Assembly (NCBI GenBank): GCA_004193205.1
Contig: RZUM01000011.1
Coordinates: 124,001 to 188,000, forward strand
Direction: 5' to 3'
DNA: 64,000 bases
DNA from: Gordonia sediminis
GTDB lineage: Bacteria; Actinomycetota; Actinomycetes; Mycobacteriales; Mycobacteriaceae
Shown here: positions 62,444 through 64,000 of the stretch, piece after piece
Layout: every line of letters starts with the position of its first letter
How positions within the stretch are numbered: position 1 is the stretch's first letter
Made by a program: the position numbers and the translations under genes
Notes under the pieces: generated by a model
The model's input: only the letters and a program-made list of their open reading frames with translations
Database searches by the model: none
What the model was told of the DNA's origin: nothing

Positions 62444-63061
62444 ATGACCAGAATCATTGCGGACATCTCGGTCTCCCTTGACGGATTCGTCACCGGCCCC
62501 GACCCCGGGCCGACGAGCGGACTGGGCGTCGGCGGCGACGCCCTGCACACCTGGGCGTTCTCCGACGATCCCGAGGATCAGCGGGTGCTGCACGATGGGA
62601 CCGCCAGGTCGGGTGCTGTCGTCCTCGGCCGACGACTCTTCGACATCGTCGACGGGCCCGGCGGCTGGGACGACGAGGTCGGGTACGGCGCCGCAGAGGT
62701 CGGCACGCCGGCGTTCATCGTGGTGACCAGCGCACCACCGGAGACCGTGCGGCTGACCGACCTCGACTGGACGTTCGTCACCGGCGGACTGTCGGACGCC
62801 ATCGCCATCGCGCGGCAACGCGCCGAGCAGGAATCGTCGGAGCGCGGCGCGGACCTCGACGTCGTCCTGATGGGCGGCGGCGCCACGATCGGCTCGGCGA
62901 TCACCGCCGGGCTGGTCGACTCCCTCACCCTGCATCTGGCTCCGGTCGTGCTGGGCGACGGAACGCCGCTTTTCCGGGGCGGGCCACAGCGCACGCTGGT
63001 CCAGCGGTCCGTGACCCCGACGTCGACGGCCACCCACCTGATGTACGACCTCGGCCGCTGA
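62444..63061 (+). CDS. RibD C-terminal/DHFR-like reductase family protein
   Basis: A 205-aa protein of the dihydrofolate-reductase-like family (RibD C-terminal type). It begins RIIADISVSLDGFVTGPD and carries VVLGRRLFDIVDG, VVLMGGGATIGSAITAGLVDSLTLHLAPVVLGDGTPLF, the NADPH and substrate elements. Members of this branch are usually not true DHFR; their substrates are unknown. The ribosome site is weak. It lies 165 bases after the membrane protein gene on the same strand. Confidence 0.85.
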   Translation: MTRIIADISVSLDGFVTGPDPGPTSGLGVGGDALHTWAFSDDPEDQRVLHDGTARSGAVVLGRRLFDIVDGPGGWDDEVGYGAAEVGTPAFIVVTSAPPETVRLTDLDWTFVTGGLSDAIAIARQRAEQESSERGADLDVVLMGGGATIGSAITAGLVDSLTLHLAPVVLGDGTPLFRGGPQRTLVQRSVTPTSTATHLMYDLGR

Positions 63062-63126
63062 GCGCCGGGTACCGCGACTCGTCGCCCAACCAGCCGAACC
63101 AGTCGTGTTCTCCCAGGCGGCAGCCC

Positions 63127-63822
63127 CTACCCGTCCTCCCGCAAGAGTGCCACGTCCGACACCATGCTGATGTGGTCGGACATCGCTCGCGCCGCCTCGG
63201 TCGGATCCTGGTTGCGGATCGCGTCGGCGATGCGGCGGTGGGCAGTCAAGGACTGCTCTGGTCGACCTTCCTGTGCCAGCGACTCGACCCGCGTCTCGCG
63301 GATCAGTCCGGAGATCTCCGACATGAGCTTCGCCAGCAGCGGCGAGTGGGCCGCGGCCGTGATCGCCTCGTGAAAGAGTTCGTCGCCTTTTTCGCCCCGG
63401 TCGCCGTGGCCGACCTCTGCTGACATCTGTGCGATGGCCGCGTCGATCGCCGTCATCTCGCGGTCGTCGCGTCGTTTGGCCGCCAATTCGGCGAGCTTAA
63501 CCTCGAGTGCCTCTCGGGCCTCGAGCACCTCGGGCAGGCGGTCAGCGTGTTCTCGCAGCGCCCGAACCGCAGCCTCCTCGATTGGCCGACGGACCAGCAC
63601 CGCGCCGTCACCGTGCCGGACCGAGACGATGCCCTGAACCTCCAGGGCCACCAAGGCCTGGCTGAGCGAGGCTCGGCTGACGCCCAATTGGGCAGCGAGT
63701 TCGCGTTCGGCGGCCAGTCGGTCGCCGGGCTGCAGGTCCTTCTCGATGATGTGCGCGCACAACTGCTCGACGATCACCTCATACAGCCGCGGTCTGGCGA
63801 CCCGGCGCAGTTGCTCAGCCAC
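63127..63822 (-). CDS. GntR/FadR-family transcriptional regulator
   Basis: A 231-aa regulator. The GntR HTH reads DRLAAERELAAQLGVSRASLSQALVALEVQGIVSVRHG and an FCD-type helical effector domain follows. I start at GTG 63822 (VAEQLRRV) with GGAGGTGG upstream; the longer frame has no ribosome site. It is divergent from a gene that begins at the end of the window. Repeated GCCACT half-sites in the gap are likely its operators. Confidence 0.9.
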   Translation of the reverse strand: MAEQLRRVARPRLYEVIVEQLCAHIIEKDLQPGDRLAAERELAAQLGVSRASLSQALVALEVQGIVSVRHGDGAVLVRRPIEEAAVRALREHADRLPEVLEAREALEVKLAELAAKRRDDREMTAIDAAIAQMSAEVGHGDRGEKGDELFHEAITAAAHSPLLAKLMSEISGLIRETRVESLAQEGRPEQSLTAHRRIADAIRNQDPTEAARAMSDHISMVSDVALLREDG

Positions 63823-63971
63823 TAAACCACCTCCACGGACGATCCTAGCCCGGCGACATGCGCTCCAGGTCACTCAAAGAACTTCCGAACGCGCTGTTGA
63901 CATCGGGGTCGCGACCGTGCACGCTTGGCTCAGTGGCCTAGCCACTAAGCCATCAGCCCATTTTGCCACTG
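63817..63971. promoter_or_regulatory. GCCACT-type operator sites of the GntR regulator
   Basis: A perfect inverted repeat AGTGGC-CTA-GCCACT lies at 63932-63946. Related half-sites, AGCCACTAA at 63818-63826 and TTGCCACTGA at 63963-63972, flank it. The first overlaps the regulator start codon, which suggests autoregulation. Confidence 0.6.
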
Positions 63972-63988
63972 AAGACCGGAGTCCCCCG

Positions 63989-64000
63989 ATGACCCCTCCC
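63989..64000 (+). CDS. Start of a gene cut by the window end
   Basis: An ATG with a CCGGAG-like site 7 bases upstream opens a frame reading MTPP up to the window end. It is divergent from the GntR regulator, as is usual for its target gene. Nothing can be said about the product. Confidence 0.4.

Overview
The window is high-GC actinobacterial DNA. The dnaK-grpE-dnaJ-hspR order with HAIR-type operators, a FprB-type ferredoxin/ferredoxin reductase fusion, deazaflavin-type and LLM oxidoreductases, a type II-like flavohemoglobin and many GTG/TTG starts point to Mycobacteriales. Intergenic arrays built on a 'ctcgaccagcgg' core fit my recollection of Gordonia genomes; the genus is an inference.

Region 1 (1-18.9 kb) is a catabolic island. 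It holds the start of a LivH-type permease and its lipoprotein binding protein. A likely six-gene reverse operon (11164 to 4828) encodes an LLM monooxygenase, a CMD-family protein, a double-VOC protein, two class III CoA transferases and a FAH-family hydrolase. Two forward groups encode VOC, MftD-like oxidase and SnoaL-like proteins, and a 106-aa orphan, an SDR and FprB. Also present are a RibBA-like protein with altered active sites, a coupled thiolase/DUF35 pair and a beta-lactamase-fold esterase. The order suggests hydroxylation, cleavage, hydrolysis, CoA activation and C-C cleavage of an unknown, perhaps cyclic, substrate. GTCTA/TAGAC half-sites recur in its promoters.

Region 2 (18.9-32.9 kb) is mixed: a frameshifted KfrA-like gene, a TetR regulator, an AidB-like acyl-CoA dehydrogenase, a GlcD-type FAD oxidase, a Tat/lipoprotein intradiol dioxygenase-like protein, and a LysR gene divergent from a P450-ferredoxin-ferredoxin reductase-MFS set. 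A Ddn-family protein and a soluble Ser/Thr kinase follow. Three arrays of the short repeat lie here; two of them fill gaps between convergent genes.

Region 3 (32.9-42.0 kb) has an amidohydrolase, the flavohemoglobin, a membrane protein with a Thr/Glu-rich tail, the DnaK chaperone operon and a secreted esterase. Two HAIR-type inverted repeats precede dnaK, and a weaker one precedes lon at 57.5 kb.

Region 4 (42.0-55 kb) is a ketone (acetone/acetophenone-type) carboxylase operon with two HyuA-like subunits, one HyuB-like subunit, a small zinc subunit and an extra protein. It is divergent from a GAF/degenerate-AAA/Fis-type activator and is followed by an LLM oxidoreductase and an acyl-CoA synthetase.

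Region 5 (55-64 kb) contains lon, a translationally coupled OB-like protein/PIN nuclease pair, a butanediol-type dehydrogenase pair divergent from a polytopic membrane protein, a RibD/DHFR-like reductase and a GntR/FadR regulator whose intergenic region carries repeated GCCACT half-sites. No tRNA, rRNA, CRISPR array or intact transposase was recognised.
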